From Pseudidiomarina halophila (GTDB lineage Bacteria; Pseudomonadota; Gammaproteobacteria; Enterobacterales; Alteromonadaceae), in the NCBI RefSeq assembly GCF_003987215.1, contig NZ_PIPW01000001.1:186001-250000 (forward strand): a DNA stretch of 64,000 nucleotides, in the 5' to 3' direction. The stretch's first letter is position 1. Each line of letters begins with the position of its first letter. The translations under genes were made by a program, and so were the position numbers. Under the pieces are notes generated by a model, which saw only the letters and a list, made by a program, of their open reading frames with translations, did no database searches and was not told the origin of the DNA. Shown here in pieces: positions 46,378 through 56,320 of the stretch.

Positions 46378-48642
46378 TTATTGCAGGTGGCGCGCAAAAA
46401 AGTCTGCAATCAGCTGATAGCGGTGAATTGATGTTTCCCGTCCACGCAAACCATGTTGTTTGCCTGGATAGGCCATCAGCTCAAATGGCAGCGTCGCTTG
46501 CTGCAGTGCGTACGAGAGCTTTGCCGTATGTGTGTACAGGACATTGTCGTCGGCCATGCCATGATAGATCAGCAAAGGCTGGGTGAGCTGGTCAGCATAG
46601 GTCAACACATCGGCAGCTTCATAACCTTCCGGGTTATCCTGCGGTGTGCCCAGATAACGCTCGGTGTAATGGGTATCGTACAAGCGCCAGTCGGTCACAG
46701 GTGCTCCGGCGACGGCTGCACTAAAGACCTCAGGATGGCGCAAAACCAAATGTAACGCCATGTAGCCCCCATAACTGTGACCAAATACGCCGATACGTTC
46801 GTCATTAATGTAGGGCAGGGATTGTAAAAATTTGGCGCCCTGCAGTTGGTCAGCAACTTCGACTTGGGCCAGCTTACGATGGATCACCTGCTCAAAAGCT
46901 TTCCCCCGATTGCCGCTGCCCCGGTTATCCAGTTGAAAAACCACAAAGCCGTGTTGCGCAAGGTATTGGCTGAAATAATCGCCCCAGCTGTTGGTGACCC
47001 GTTGCGCCCGGGGGCCACCGTAGACCATTACGATAACAGGGTAGGACTGATTATCGACCATCCGCGGTGGCTTAGTCAGCTGGTAGTAGAGACGTTGGTC
47101 ATCTGCCGCGCGTAATTCGCCAAACTCTGGGTAGGACCAGTTCGCCAGATAGCTTGCCAAAGGATGCTTTTCGTCGATGAGATTCTGATGTAACCAGACA
47201 ATGCGCTCACCCGTTGGACCGTGCAAGCTGACTTGCGGCGGCTGGGTACTGCTGGAAAAACTATCGATATAGCTGCGCTGATCACCGGCAAAGGTGATGC
47301 TATGCATGCCAGACCGCTGACTCAGCTGAGTCGGTTGATTCGGGCTTGAGGTGGTCATGCTGGCGCGGTACAGATGACGCTCCAGCGGGGTTGTTTTACG
47401 GCCGGTAAAATAAACGAATCCGGTGGTATCATCGACTGCGCTAATACTATCGACCGGCCAGTCGCCACTGGTGAGTTGCCGTATCAGGCTGCCGTCGGTG
47501 CGATATAAATACAGATGCTTGTAACCACTGCGTTCTGAGGCCCAGATGAAATGCCGGGAATCTTCTAAAAAAACCAGGTCGTCATGGAGGTTGATCCAGC
47601 TGTTACTGATTTCGCTGAGTACTGCTGTGGCTTCATCATCAGTGTTGCGGGGCTGGAGATAGAGCGTCAGCTGTTGTTGGTTACGTGTCTGCCACTGGTA
47701 GCTAAGCTGTGAACTATCCGGTAACCATTTGACTCGCGCCAGATAGCCTTCGCGATGGCGCTCAGGTAAGTTCAGCCAGTGGATACTGTCGCTGGTACGC
47801 TGGTACAAGCCCAAATCAACAGTGGCATTGGCGGTTCCGGTAAAGGGATAACGTTGTTGCACCAGTTCTGTGCGGTCGGCATAGACGTCGGTCCGGGCAT
47901 GCATGGCGACAGCGCTGTTGTCCACACGGGTGACGGCGATGGTTGCCTCATCAGGGCTCCACCAGTAACCGGTCATGCGCTTCATCTCTTCCTGCGCGAC
48001 AAATTCTGCACTCGCATAACTCAGGGTCGCGCTCCCGTCCGGAGTAACCTGATGCAGTTCACCGCTGGCCAACTCGACGAAGAATAAGGCCCCATCCTCA
48101 ACAAAGCTGACGAACTGACCTTGTGGCGAGAAGCGCGCGTCGCTCGCTTTGGTGGTGGCACTGACTAAAGTCTGAACTTCTGGTTGTGCGTCAGGGTTTT
48201 CTGGTAATGAAACCAGATGCAGCTGACCAGCAATGGGGATAAGCAACTGGGAACCGTCTGGAGACCACTGGTAATCGACAATGCCGCTGTTACGAATGCG
48301 CATGCGTTCACGGCGGGCGCGTTCCGTTGCAGTCATAGCCGTTGGATCCTCAACCAGCTGTGTTGCGGCAACGAGAACACGGTGCTGCTGCTGGCGCACA
48401 TCGTAGATCCAAAGGTCATTAATTTCGGGATTGCTGGCGCTGGCACGCAAGTAGGCAATACGCTGACCACCCGGGGCAAACTGGAGATTAGCCGGAGCTG
48501 TGGTAGTCAGATTTGGTGCAGAAAATATCCGCTCAATGGAGAGTTGTGCGTGGCCGAAACTTTCGTTGCTGGCGGTGCCCTGGGCGGCGACGTCGGCGGT
48601 CACCAATAGACTTAATAGAATACTTACCGCGAACGCTCGCAT
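46378..48642 (-). CDS. S9 prolyl oligopeptidase family, DPP-IV type
   Basis: An exported dipeptidyl peptidase, 754 residues. Signal peptide about 1-21 (TADVAAQ), beta-propeller N-terminal part (DPP-IV N-terminal region, with EEMKRMTGYWWSPDE carrying the Glu-Glu-like acid motif), then an alpha/beta hydrolase with Ser623 in GHSYGGYM, Asp in GMADDNV and His in GKQHGL. It removes N-terminal dipeptides, often X-Pro. It is probably periplasmic. Confidence 0.92.
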   Translation of the reverse strand: MRAFAVSILLSLLVTADVAAQGTASNESFGHAQLSIERIFSAPNLTTTAPANLQFAPGGQRIAYLRASASNPEINDLWIYDVRQQQHRVLVAATQLVEDPTAMTATERARRERMRIRNSGIVDYQWSPDGSQLLIPIAGQLHLVSLPENPDAQPEVQTLVSATTKASDARFSPQGQFVSFVEDGALFFVELASGELHQVTPDGSATLSYASAEFVAQEEMKRMTGYWWSPDEATIAVTRVDNSAVAMHARTDVYADRTELVQQRYPFTGTANATVDLGLYQRTSDSIHWLNLPERHREGYLARVKWLPDSSQLSYQWQTRNQQQLTLYLQPRNTDDEATAVLSEISNSWINLHDDLVFLEDSRHFIWASERSGYKHLYLYRTDGSLIRQLTSGDWPVDSISAVDDTTGFVYFTGRKTTPLERHLYRASMTTSSPNQPTQLSQRSGMHSITFAGDQRSYIDSFSSSTQPPQVSLHGPTGERIVWLHQNLIDEKHPLASYLANWSYPEFGELRAADDQRLYYQLTKPPRMVDNQSYPVIVMVYGGPRAQRVTNSWGDYFSQYLAQHGFVVFQLDNRGSGNRGKAFEQVIHRKLAQVEVADQLQGAKFLQSLPYINDERIGVFGHSYGGYMALHLVLRHPEVFSAAVAGAPVTDWRLYDTHYTERYLGTPQDNPEGYEAADVLTYADQLTQPLLIYHGMADDNVLYTHTAKLSYALQQATLPFELMAYPGKQHGLRGRETSIHRYQLIADFFARHLQ

Positions 48643-48740
48643 GCCTGCTTCCCTTGTAATCGTTAAACTTCAAACGTTACTAGTGTATCAAAGCAGGCTG
48701 CGAGCTACTCTTCACTGCGGTAGATCGTACAACGAATGCG

Positions 48741-50930
48741 CTAGAATTCGCCGCGTAGCCCAATACTGAAATTACGACCCGCAACCGGGGCGGTTTCTTT
48801 CAGGAAGGACGTATGGACATAACCTAATTTATCGGTCAGGTTTTCGCCTTTCAGATAAATACTCAAATTATAATCGGCACCGGCCTGCGGGAACCAGTTG
48901 AACTGGGCATTCAACAAGCCATAGCTCGGTGTCGCGGATTCGTAAGCTGCAGTGCGCGACTGTTGGCTGTACCAGATATAACCCACCTGAGTTTCCCAGT
49001 TGCCTTGGTTATAGGTGACGTCAGCACCAATACGTTGTGCAGGTAAGCGCGGTAAATTATCCTGCTCATCAGTGGTGTAAGCCCGGGTATAGTCGCTAAA
49101 TGCGTCCAGGCGCCACTGTTCGTCTAACTGCCAACGTCCACTGATCTCATAGCCGAACAGCAATACATCGCGCTGAGTATACTGAATAACCGGAAGTCCT
49201 TCTTCGTGGTCATGCTCAGCTTCAGGTTCATGTCCGATCTCCTCTTCAGGGCCGTGATCAGGCTCATGGTCATGATCGTCTTCAATCACCAGGTCGACGC
49301 TATTGAGCGCGGTAAAGGACTCATAGACGTAATTATCAATGCGGTTGGCAAACAGGTTGATATGTAAGTGATTATCACCTGACTCAATATGCGCACCTAA
49401 ATCAAGGCTGTTCGATTTCTCTAAAAGTGGGCGTCGTTCAGAGGCTTCAATGGCATACACGTGTTCTGCTTCTTCATGCACGCTGTAACCCAGACCAATT
49501 TCGTACGTCTGTGTTGCCAGGTGAGCACCGTTAGCGAAGAGTTCATTCGCTGAGGGGGCGCGTTGGGCGTGGCTGAAGTTGGCATTCAGTCGCACCTCAG
49601 GACGCCATTGGAAGTTCAGGCCAAACGACGCTGAGAAAGGTTCAAAATCGTAACTTGGCGTACCTAGCGTGAGCGTTGGTGCGTCAATGGATACCCTCTC
49701 GTAACGAATGCCCGTTTGCCAGTTCAGACCTTCCTTTTGTGTTTCAGCAAGCCAGAAAAAACCGTGGCGATCGGTTTCACTTGGTGGCGTGTAAGCTTCT
49801 TCACCGAAGGCGCTTTGTTTCTGACTGAAACCGTGATACCCAATGGCACCGTACCAGTCACCAGTCAAATGATGGTTAGCAGTCACGCGTAACTCATGCT
49901 GCTTATTGGTAAAGGTGGTGGAAGGCGTATCACCTTCGATTTCCTGGTGTTGGTAATCGGTGTAGCCGTAACGAACTTCGAGCTTCTCGATGCCGTTAAA
50001 AGGATTGGTAAGGCCGGCATGGAGCTGCACACGATCTTGTTCAAGATCTGCGTAAGGTAAAACTTCTGCCTCGTCGCCGTGCTCGTCTTCATGGCCAGGC
50101 TCTTCTTCATGCTCATCCCCATGTTCCTCATGATGATGGCCCGGGATACCGTAACTTTGTTCTAACCGTGAGTAGGACAAGCCAGCGAATCCGTTATCAA
50201 ACAGGTAGCTGGCACCAAGCGTACCGCCGGCTGCATCGACAAAAGAGTTCTCAATGCTGGAGACCTGTTCGCCGTCTTCATTGGTGAAGGTCGGCACCTG
50301 ATAATCATCACTGCGGCGAGTGAAGCCGTCGAGGTGCCATACCGTAGAACCGACATCGGTACTTACCCCGGCACTGAAATCACGTAAATCGTCAACGCTT
50401 GCAAGATTTCCGCCAAAGAAGCCTCGGGTGCCGCCGACATAGTCCTGAGCGATGCGCTCATCGACCACATTCACAACGCCACCGATCGCGCCACTACCGT
50501 ACAGCAAGGTCGCCGGACCACGCAGGATCTCAACCTGCTGAGCAACCGAGGTTTCGGTAGTGACTGCATGGTCCGGGCTGCCCCGTGATACGTCAGCAGT
50601 ATCAAGTCCGTTTTGGGTGATCTTCACCCGTGGTCCATCGAGACCGCGAATAATCGGACTTGAAGCGACACGGGCAAAATGGGTGGCGTTAATGCCTGGT
50701 TCTTTAGCCAGCGTCTCACCGAGTGTGTGAGCTTGTTTTTCGCGCAATTCATCGCCACTTAGCACTGAAATTGGCTGAGCTGAGTTAAGCTCAGTCCGCG
50801 TTAGCGGAGCGGCATTAATGACAATGACTTCGGTATCTTCGTGCTGATGTGCCTGCTCCTGCTCATCTGCTGCGGCGGGCGCCGCAAGCACTTGCGCAAG
50901 AATTAAAGCTAATGGACTGTACTTCAACAT
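48741..50930 (-). CDS. TonB-dependent receptor, ZnuD-like zinc uptake
   Basis: An outer-membrane receptor, 729 residues: signal peptide, plug domain (PISVLSGDELREK, GLDGPRVKITQNGLDTADVS, LRGPATLLYGSGAIGGVVNVV) and a 22-strand barrel ending GRNFSIGLRGEF. Two extracellular-type loops are extremely rich in His, Asp and Glu (GHHHEEHGDEHEEEPGHEDEHG around 260-290, and EDDHDHEPDHGPEEE around 545-580). This is characteristic of ZnuD zinc receptors. AGGAG precedes the ATG. A Zur-type palindrome overlaps the promoter, supporting zinc as the cargo. Confidence 0.88.
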   Translation of the reverse strand: MLKYSPLALILAQVLAAPAAADEQEQAHQHEDTEVIVINAAPLTRTELNSAQPISVLSGDELREKQAHTLGETLAKEPGINATHFARVASSPIIRGLDGPRVKITQNGLDTADVSRGSPDHAVTTETSVAQQVEILRGPATLLYGSGAIGGVVNVVDERIAQDYVGGTRGFFGGNLASVDDLRDFSAGVSTDVGSTVWHLDGFTRRSDDYQVPTFTNEDGEQVSSIENSFVDAAGGTLGASYLFDNGFAGLSYSRLEQSYGIPGHHHEEHGDEHEEEPGHEDEHGDEAEVLPYADLEQDRVQLHAGLTNPFNGIEKLEVRYGYTDYQHQEIEGDTPSTTFTNKQHELRVTANHHLTGDWYGAIGYHGFSQKQSAFGEEAYTPPSETDRHGFFWLAETQKEGLNWQTGIRYERVSIDAPTLTLGTPSYDFEPFSASFGLNFQWRPEVRLNANFSHAQRAPSANELFANGAHLATQTYEIGLGYSVHEEAEHVYAIEASERRPLLEKSNSLDLGAHIESGDNHLHINLFANRIDNYVYESFTALNSVDLVIEDDHDHEPDHGPEEEIGHEPEAEHDHEEGLPVIQYTQRDVLLFGYEISGRWQLDEQWRLDAFSDYTRAYTTDEQDNLPRLPAQRIGADVTYNQGNWETQVGYIWYSQQSRTAAYESATPSYGLLNAQFNWFPQAGADYNLSIYLKGENLTDKLGYVHTSFLKETAPVAGRNFSIGLRGEF

Positions 50931-50966
50931 GGGGTCTCCTGAAAGCTGGCATTACCGTATCTGATT

Positions 50967-51002
50967 GTAATGTTATAATATAACAGTCAGGCTTGATTTC
51001 AA
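50967..51002 (-). promoter_or_regulatory. Zur box and promoter of ZnuD-like receptor
   Basis: The perfect palindrome TGTTATA-A-TATAACA at 50971-50985 matches the gammaproteobacterial Zur consensus. On the minus strand TTGAAA (50997-51002), 16 nt, TATTAT (50975-50980) puts the -10 inside the box, a good arrangement for zinc-dependent repression. Confidence 0.75.
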
Positions 51003-51104
51003 GTATTTTGAAACAATCCATTACAAAGCTTTGCAACATTCCCTCGTTTCTGGCCTGTCGCTTGGTTAGAATCGAATTTTTAGACCGTAGAAACAGGAAG
51101 AATT

Positions 51105-52739
51105 ATGCGAATTCGTACTTTAGTGGCAGCAGCACTGCTGTCGACGGGCTTGTTTGCCTGTGCCGATCAAGCTGTGCCGCCCGCTCATGCTGCGGTGAGC
51201 GCCGACGCAAAGAACTTGCAGGCTCATCTGGAATTTCTTGCCAGCGATGCGTTAGAAGGGCGTGATACGGGTAGCCGTGGCCATGAAATTGCCGCCCAGT
51301 ATATTGCGGCGAAATTTAAGGCTCTGGGCCTGCAACCTGCAGGTGATGACGGTACCTATTATCAACGGATTAAATTTCGCCGTAGCAGCTTAAAAGAGGG
51401 CAGTGCCAGCTTTGTTGTTGATACTGGCAGTGAACAGGTTGAGCTGGAATTTGGGAAAGAGTTCCTGACCGGCCCAAGCGCATACGCTGAACAGAGTGAA
51501 GTCACAGCGCCGGTGGTTTTTGTTGGCTACGGACTGGTCTCGGAAGAGTTTGGTCTGAATGACTATGCAAATGTCGATGTCGATGGCAAGGTGGTCATGA
51601 TGTTGAGCGGTCGTCCCGCGGAATTGCCGAGTGAAGAGGGTGCCCACCTCAATAGCAGCAAGACACGATTCGCGGCAGAACGTGGCGCGGTCGGTGTGAT
51701 TACCTTACACACCCCAGCACGTGAAGAAGTTCGCCCGTTTAAAGTCAGTGCCATGTACCAGCGCGCACCGAGCGTCACCTGGTTAAGTCCTGAGGGTGAG
51801 CCAAATGTTGCTTACAAGAACATTGTCGGTGGTGCCTATATTGACTACCAGGCAGCGGAACCTTTATTTGCCAATGCTGCCATTAGCCTTGACGAAATTT
51901 TTGCGCAACTGGAAAAAGAAGAGCAGCCGAAGCCTTTTGAACTGGGTGTGTCTGTCACCATGACGCGAGCCTCTGAGCACGAAGAGATCAGCAGTCCGAA
52001 TGTCGCGGCAATTCTGCCTGGTAGCGATCCGGAACTGAAAAATGAATACGTGCTCTATACGGCGCATTCTGACCACATCGGTATGACTCAGGATTTAAGT
52101 CAGGACGACCATATCAACAATGGTGCCATGGATAACGCCAGCGGTGTCAGCGTACTGCTGGAAACTGCGCGTATGTTTGTTGAAGCTGAAGAGCCACCGA
52201 AACGTTCGATTATTTTCCTGTCAGTAACTGCGGAAGAGCGTGGTTTATTGGGCGCCGACTATTTTGCGCATTTCCCAACCGTACCTCTGCAACAGATCGT
52301 GGCGAACGTTAATCTGGACATGCCGGTGTTACTGTATGACTTTGCCGACGTTATTGCCTTTGGCTCAACGCACTCAACTCTGGGTGAATCTGTTGCCGAA
52401 GCCGCGGGTCAGTATGGTATTGAACTTAGCGAAGATCCTATGCCTGAACAGGCTATTTTCACGCGCTCAGATCATTATCCTTTCGTGAAAAAAGGTGTAC
52501 CGGCAGTATTTCTGATGACCGGTTTTACCGCCAAAGGGGAAGATGAAAATGGCGGCGAGATTTGGGGGCAATTCTTTGCTGAGCACTACCACCGTCCAAG
52601 TGACCAGCCGAGCTTACCCATCAATTATGAAGCCGGTGTAGTGTTTACCAACATCAACTATGAGATTGGTAAAACCATCGCGAATGATGCGGAACGTCCG
52701 CGCTGGTTGGCAGATTCGTTCTTTGCTGACTTAGATTAA
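51105..52739 (+). CDS. M28-family metallopeptidase, lipoprotein
   Basis: An exported aminopeptidase-type enzyme of 544 residues. The N-terminus is a lipoprotein signal (LFACADQ). A PA-like insert occupies about 130-260. The peptidase domain shows zinc ligands in YTAHSDHIG, NNGAMDNASG, SVTAEERGLLG (catalytic Glu) and later FTRSDHYPF. It is divergent from the ZnuD-like gene. Confidence 0.9.
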   Translation: MRIRTLVAAALLSTGLFACADQAVPPAHAAVSADAKNLQAHLEFLASDALEGRDTGSRGHEIAAQYIAAKFKALGLQPAGDDGTYYQRIKFRRSSLKEGSASFVVDTGSEQVELEFGKEFLTGPSAYAEQSEVTAPVVFVGYGLVSEEFGLNDYANVDVDGKVVMMLSGRPAELPSEEGAHLNSSKTRFAAERGAVGVITLHTPAREEVRPFKVSAMYQRAPSVTWLSPEGEPNVAYKNIVGGAYIDYQAAEPLFANAAISLDEIFAQLEKEEQPKPFELGVSVTMTRASEHEEISSPNVAAILPGSDPELKNEYVLYTAHSDHIGMTQDLSQDDHINNGAMDNASGVSVLLETARMFVEAEEPPKRSIIFLSVTAEERGLLGADYFAHFPTVPLQQIVANVNLDMPVLLYDFADVIAFGSTHSTLGESVAEAAGQYGIELSEDPMPEQAIFTRSDHYPFVKKGVPAVFLMTGFTAKGEDENGGEIWGQFFAEHYHRPSDQPSLPINYEAGVVFTNINYEIGKTIANDAERPRWLADSFFADLD

Positions 52740-52756
52740 TCAGCAATTAAAGACAC

Positions 52757-52787
52757 AAAAAAAACAGCGCCTTGGCGCTGTTTTTTT
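52757..52787. terminator. bidirectional terminator
   Basis: A-run, CAGCGC, loop CTTG, GCGCTG, T-run (52757-52787). It terminates the M28 gene on the plus strand and the DUF5117-type metalloprotease gene on the minus strand. Confidence 0.92.
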
Positions 52788-52812
52788 ATGTCCGTCAAAC
52801 CAGTTAAGCGGA

Positions 52813-55179
52813 TTAAATCGGTGAGCCCGGAGGCAATGCCGGAGCACCTTGTAATGGCCATTCGCCTTCCTCTAGCAGTTGTTCGATGGCATTCAGTGCC
52901 AGACTTCTTGCTGCACTCGCCGGAGCATCCTGCCAGGCCTGCTGTTCTGCTTGCAGGAAATGTAAAACGCGACCTTTAAGCACTGGGCTTAATGGCTGTA
53001 AGTACAATTCGGCGACTGCCGTTAAAGCTTCGAATGCCACTCGTTCAGCAACAGTGGTGGCTACCCCCGTGCGCGCTGGCGCAATGGCGGTCGTAGCGAT
53101 TTCATCAAGTACGGCCTGCACGTCAGGCAGATCAGTGTTGTGCTGATGCTGCTGGGCTAGACGTTCAAGCCGCTCCGGGTGCAACACCAGTTGCAGACTA
53201 AAACGGGCTGCGCTGGCCGCCATGGTGTCCGGGTCCGGAATCAAACCGGTTTTACCGGTGAAGTTTTCCCGTGTAGCCGAACTGCCGTAGGCGAAGGGCA
53301 ACAGAACGTCACGCACACTGGCGGGCAGTGCTAAACGGCCGGCATCGAAAGTCTGTGCCAGTACCTGCAGTGCACGGCGTTGCTGAGTGGCATTGACGGG
53401 CCGTTGTTGTACCCCACGATCCCCCTTAACTGCATAGTTATAGTGCACGCCAGCCAGCATTTTTACTGCGGCTTCGGTCTGATAACGATGTAACAGATAG
53501 GTCGGCACCAGAATCGCACGCAAATCACTTACCGGCAGGCCGGCCTGAAGATTTGCCAGGCCAAACTGTTCCAGCGCTGTTGCGCGCACGGCAAGCACGC
53601 GCTCCAGTTCGGTCACAGGATCACTGCCGTTATCCCACAAATGCGCATCAGGGTGAGCGCCGCCCACCGGACGAGCGTCCGCATCGGAGATAAAGGTCAG
53701 CCCAAGTTCCCGATTCTCGCGCACGATTCGCTCGAGCGCTTCACCGCCTTCACCGTAACCGTATTTCACAACCTGCTTGTCCCACAGGCCAATGCCTTCA
53801 GCATACGCGTCGGCAAGAGTGAGTTTACCGGTATCCGTAGCGATACTAATCAGCGGGTGTGGGTAGTCCATGACAGACGCACGATCATAGCTGCTGGCGG
53901 CAAAGTTGTGCGCGATACCCAGCGTGTGGCCAACTTCATGAGCCGATAACTGACGAATGCGCGCCAGTGCCATGGCTTCAATGTCCGCTTCAAGCTGTTG
54001 CTGCTGTTCGGCGCTGAGATCTTCTGCATAGGGAGCCAGCAGGCTCTGAGCAATAAGCATATCCTGGCGGACACGCAATGAGCCTAAGGTTACGTGGCCT
54101 TTAAGAATTTCACCGGTGCGAGGATCAATTACCGATGAGCCATAGGACCAGCCACGGGTGGCCCGATGAACCCACTGAATCACGTTATAACGGATGTCCA
54201 TAGGGTCAGCGTCAGCCGGCAGTTCTTTTACTGCGTAACCGTCAGGATGGCCTGCCGCAGCAAAGGCGTCCTGCCACCAGCGTGCGCCTTCAAGCAGTGC
54301 GCTGCGGACCGGTTCCGGCACTCCAGGATCAAGGTAATAGGTGATGGTTTCACCTTGTTCCAGACGATGACGAGGAATGTATTTTACCGCCATCGACTCG
54401 CCTAAAGGAGCAGCATAATCACGGTGCTCTTCCGCCCAGAAACCACTTTGCGGATGGAAATCGCGCGTCGCGTAATTGCTGTCCGGCAGACGAATAAAGG
54501 AATGATGTAAGTGCAGGGTCAAGTGATCGGCATCCGGCGCAACCTGGCGTACATAACGTCCTTCGCCGTTGCCGCTAAAGGTGACTTTACCTTCGAGTTC
54601 AGTATTATCCGGAAATGCTTTACTGCGCTGTGGATAGACCACGCTGCGGTCACTCGCGACTTTATAGCTGCCCTGCTTGGTTTGTGCTAAACGCTCCACC
54701 ACGCCGTGCGTATCACTTAATAAGAAGGGTGTGTAGTCGACAATGACAGCGTCTGTGTCTGCGGCCACAACGGTAAAGCCGGCAATCACTGAATCGGCAA
54801 AGGCTTCGTTAATGCTGGCGCGTTCAGCGATATTCTCAGAGTTGGCCCGGAAATAGGTGTTGTGATGGGTCAGTAATGCTTTATTGCCCTCAATCGCAAA
54901 GCTGGCCAGGCTGGTACTTCCCAGTTGGCCGCGATCGAGGCCAATGTCATTGGAGCCTAATCCCCAAGGTAAACTGGTCTGGAAAATGAACTGCTGTTCG
55001 GCGCGCGGAATCTTAAGGTAGTACTGACCGCTGTCGCGATCATGATAGAAAGTAAAGAAGCCGTTGTGCGCTTCCATGTCCGCGGTATAATCGTTGATTG
55101 AAGGCATTGTTCCAGCCTGTGCGACTAACGCACAGCAGCTGATAATTGAGAACATGAGTGCCAACATGAGCTTTTTCAT
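52813..55179 (-). CDS. exported zinc metalloprotease (DUF5117/DUF5118 type)
   Basis: The 788 residues begin with a signal peptide (about 1-22, ALVAQAG). The domain order is that of uncharacterised secreted zinc-dependent metalloproteases: N-terminal DUF5118-like, then DUF5117-like, then the metzincin-like motif HEVGHTLGIAH (414-424), which supplies three zinc His and catalytic Glu, followed by SVMDYPHP (Met-turn-like). The C-terminal part has no assigned role. It is divergent from the HIT gene. Confidence 0.87.
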   Translation of the reverse strand: MKKLMLALMFSIISCCALVAQAGTMPSINDYTADMEAHNGFFTFYHDRDSGQYYLKIPRAEQQFIFQTSLPWGLGSNDIGLDRGQLGSTSLASFAIEGNKALLTHHNTYFRANSENIAERASINEAFADSVIAGFTVVAADTDAVIVDYTPFLLSDTHGVVERLAQTKQGSYKVASDRSVVYPQRSKAFPDNTELEGKVTFSGNGEGRYVRQVAPDADHLTLHLHHSFIRLPDSNYATRDFHPQSGFWAEEHRDYAAPLGESMAVKYIPRHRLEQGETITYYLDPGVPEPVRSALLEGARWWQDAFAAAGHPDGYAVKELPADADPMDIRYNVIQWVHRATRGWSYGSSVIDPRTGEILKGHVTLGSLRVRQDMLIAQSLLAPYAEDLSAEQQQQLEADIEAMALARIRQLSAHEVGHTLGIAHNFAASSYDRASVMDYPHPLISIATDTGKLTLADAYAEGIGLWDKQVVKYGYGEGGEALERIVRENRELGLTFISDADARPVGGAHPDAHLWDNGSDPVTELERVLAVRATALEQFGLANLQAGLPVSDLRAILVPTYLLHRYQTEAAVKMLAGVHYNYAVKGDRGVQQRPVNATQQRRALQVLAQTFDAGRLALPASVRDVLLPFAYGSSATRENFTGKTGLIPDPDTMAASAARFSLQLVLHPERLERLAQQHQHNTDLPDVQAVLDEIATTAIAPARTGVATTVAERVAFEALTAVAELYLQPLSPVLKGRVLHFLQAEQQAWQDAPASAARSLALNAIEQLLEEGEWPLQGAPALPPGSPI

Positions 55180-55216
55180 GAGGGTATCCTTTTACAGAAA
55201 CTTAAATGAGTCATGC

Positions 55217-55654
55217 ATGCGTTATAACAAACCTAAGGATGAAAGTAACCTGTTCGTACTCGATGAGCGGTTAGCGCACGATTGTTTGCGACTAGGTGCG
55301 TTCGGGTTGTGTGAGGTGTTGTTGTTTGACGATACCCGTTATGACTGGTTAGTGCTGGTGCCGCGCAGACCCGGGCTGGTGGAATTTCTGGATTTGTCTA
55401 ATGCTGAACAGCAGCAACTTGCGCTGGAAATTCAACAGACCAGTCACAGTCTTAAGGAATGGCGGCCAACAGCAAAACTAAATGTCGGCGCATTGGGAAA
55501 TGTGGTGTCACAACTGCATGTACATTTAGTTTTGCGCGAGTCAGGTGATCCTGCCTGGCCGGGTCCTGTCTGGGGCCATTCAGCTGCCCACCGGCATTCG
55601 GCGGGCGATGCGACAGAGCGGTGCGCAGTCTGGCGGCAACGCTTAGGTCTGTAA
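55217..55654 (+). CDS. HIT-domain protein
   Basis: A 145-residue histidine-triad-type nucleotide-binding protein. The core motif reads QLHVHLV, with Gln at the first His position, as usual in this proteobacterial HIT subgroup, and DPAWPGPVWGH after it. It may hydrolyse or transfer nucleotidyl groups; the substrate is unknown. ATG 55217 is chosen because upstream in-frame sequence lies inside the metalloprotease signal peptide on the other strand. Confidence 0.85.
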   Translation: MRYNKPKDESNLFVLDERLAHDCLRLGAFGLCEVLLFDDTRYDWLVLVPRRPGLVEFLDLSNAEQQQLALEIQQTSHSLKEWRPTAKLNVGALGNVVSQLHVHLVLRESGDPAWPGPVWGHSAAHRHSAGDATERCAVWRQRLGL

Positions 55655-55656
55655 GC

Positions 55657-56181
55657 TTAACTAACCTCAGCGATCTCCTGCTGTAGCTGTGCCACCCATT
55701 GCTCAATGCGTTCGTCACTTAATTCGTATTGACTGTCCTCATCGAGTGCCAGCCCGACAAAAAATTCGCCATCAGCGGTGAGAGCTTTCGACGCGGCAAA
55801 ATCGTAGCCCTGATTGGGCCAGAAGCCGATGCGTGTGCTCCCACAGGCGGCAAGTTCATCATGCAGCATGCCCAGCGCATCCTGGAACCAATCGGTGTAG
55901 CCCACCTGATCGCCCATGCCAAACAGCGCAACCACTTTACCCTGCAAGTTAAGCTGGCTGATTTCGTCCCAGCGGCTTTCCCAGTCTTCCTGGATCTCAC
56001 CAAAATCCCAGGTCGATAAGCCAAAGATTAAGGTGTCAAATTGCTCAGCTTCGCTTAGCGGCACATCTTTGATGTTAAAGAGTTCAACCCGACCGGCGGG
56101 AAATTGCGCTTGAATTTTCTCCGCAGCAATTTCTGTGTAACAGGTAGTGGAACCGTAAAACAGGCCTATTTTGTCCGTCAT
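55657..56181 (-). CDS. fldB: flavodoxin FldB
   Basis: An FMN electron carrier, 174 residues from ATG 56181. The phosphate loop GLFYGSTTCYTE, the STWDFGEIQEDWE flavin loop and FGMGDQVGYTDWFQDALGMLHD match FldB rather than FldA. It is convergent with the HIT gene (2 nt between stops) and divergent from yfcL. Confidence 0.93.
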   Translation of the reverse strand: MTDKIGLFYGSTTCYTEIAAEKIQAQFPAGRVELFNIKDVPLSEAEQFDTLIFGLSTWDFGEIQEDWESRWDEISQLNLQGKVVALFGMGDQVGYTDWFQDALGMLHDELAACGSTRIGFWPNQGYDFAASKALTADGEFFVGLALDEDSQYELSDERIEQWVAQLQQEIAEVS

Positions 56182-56320
56182 GTCGCTAACTTTCACCTCG
56201 TCGCGTGGCATGGCATAAATCGTGGTTTGAGTGTACCAGAAAGCCAGGGTTTTGTGGTATTCTGCCGCGCTATTTGCAAGTCAAATTGCTACAAAACAGT
56301 GCAGCGCAGTGAGGTAGAAC

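Noticed and set aside
49200..49290. Possible CRISPR-like or satellite repeat in the acidic/His-rich coding segment
   Set aside because: Repetition is at the amino-acid level only, with no regular repeat-spacer structure.
49883..50131. Overlapping frame across the His-rich loop of the TonB receptor
   Set aside because: It arises from the repetitive CAT/GAA codons of the real gene in a shifted frame.
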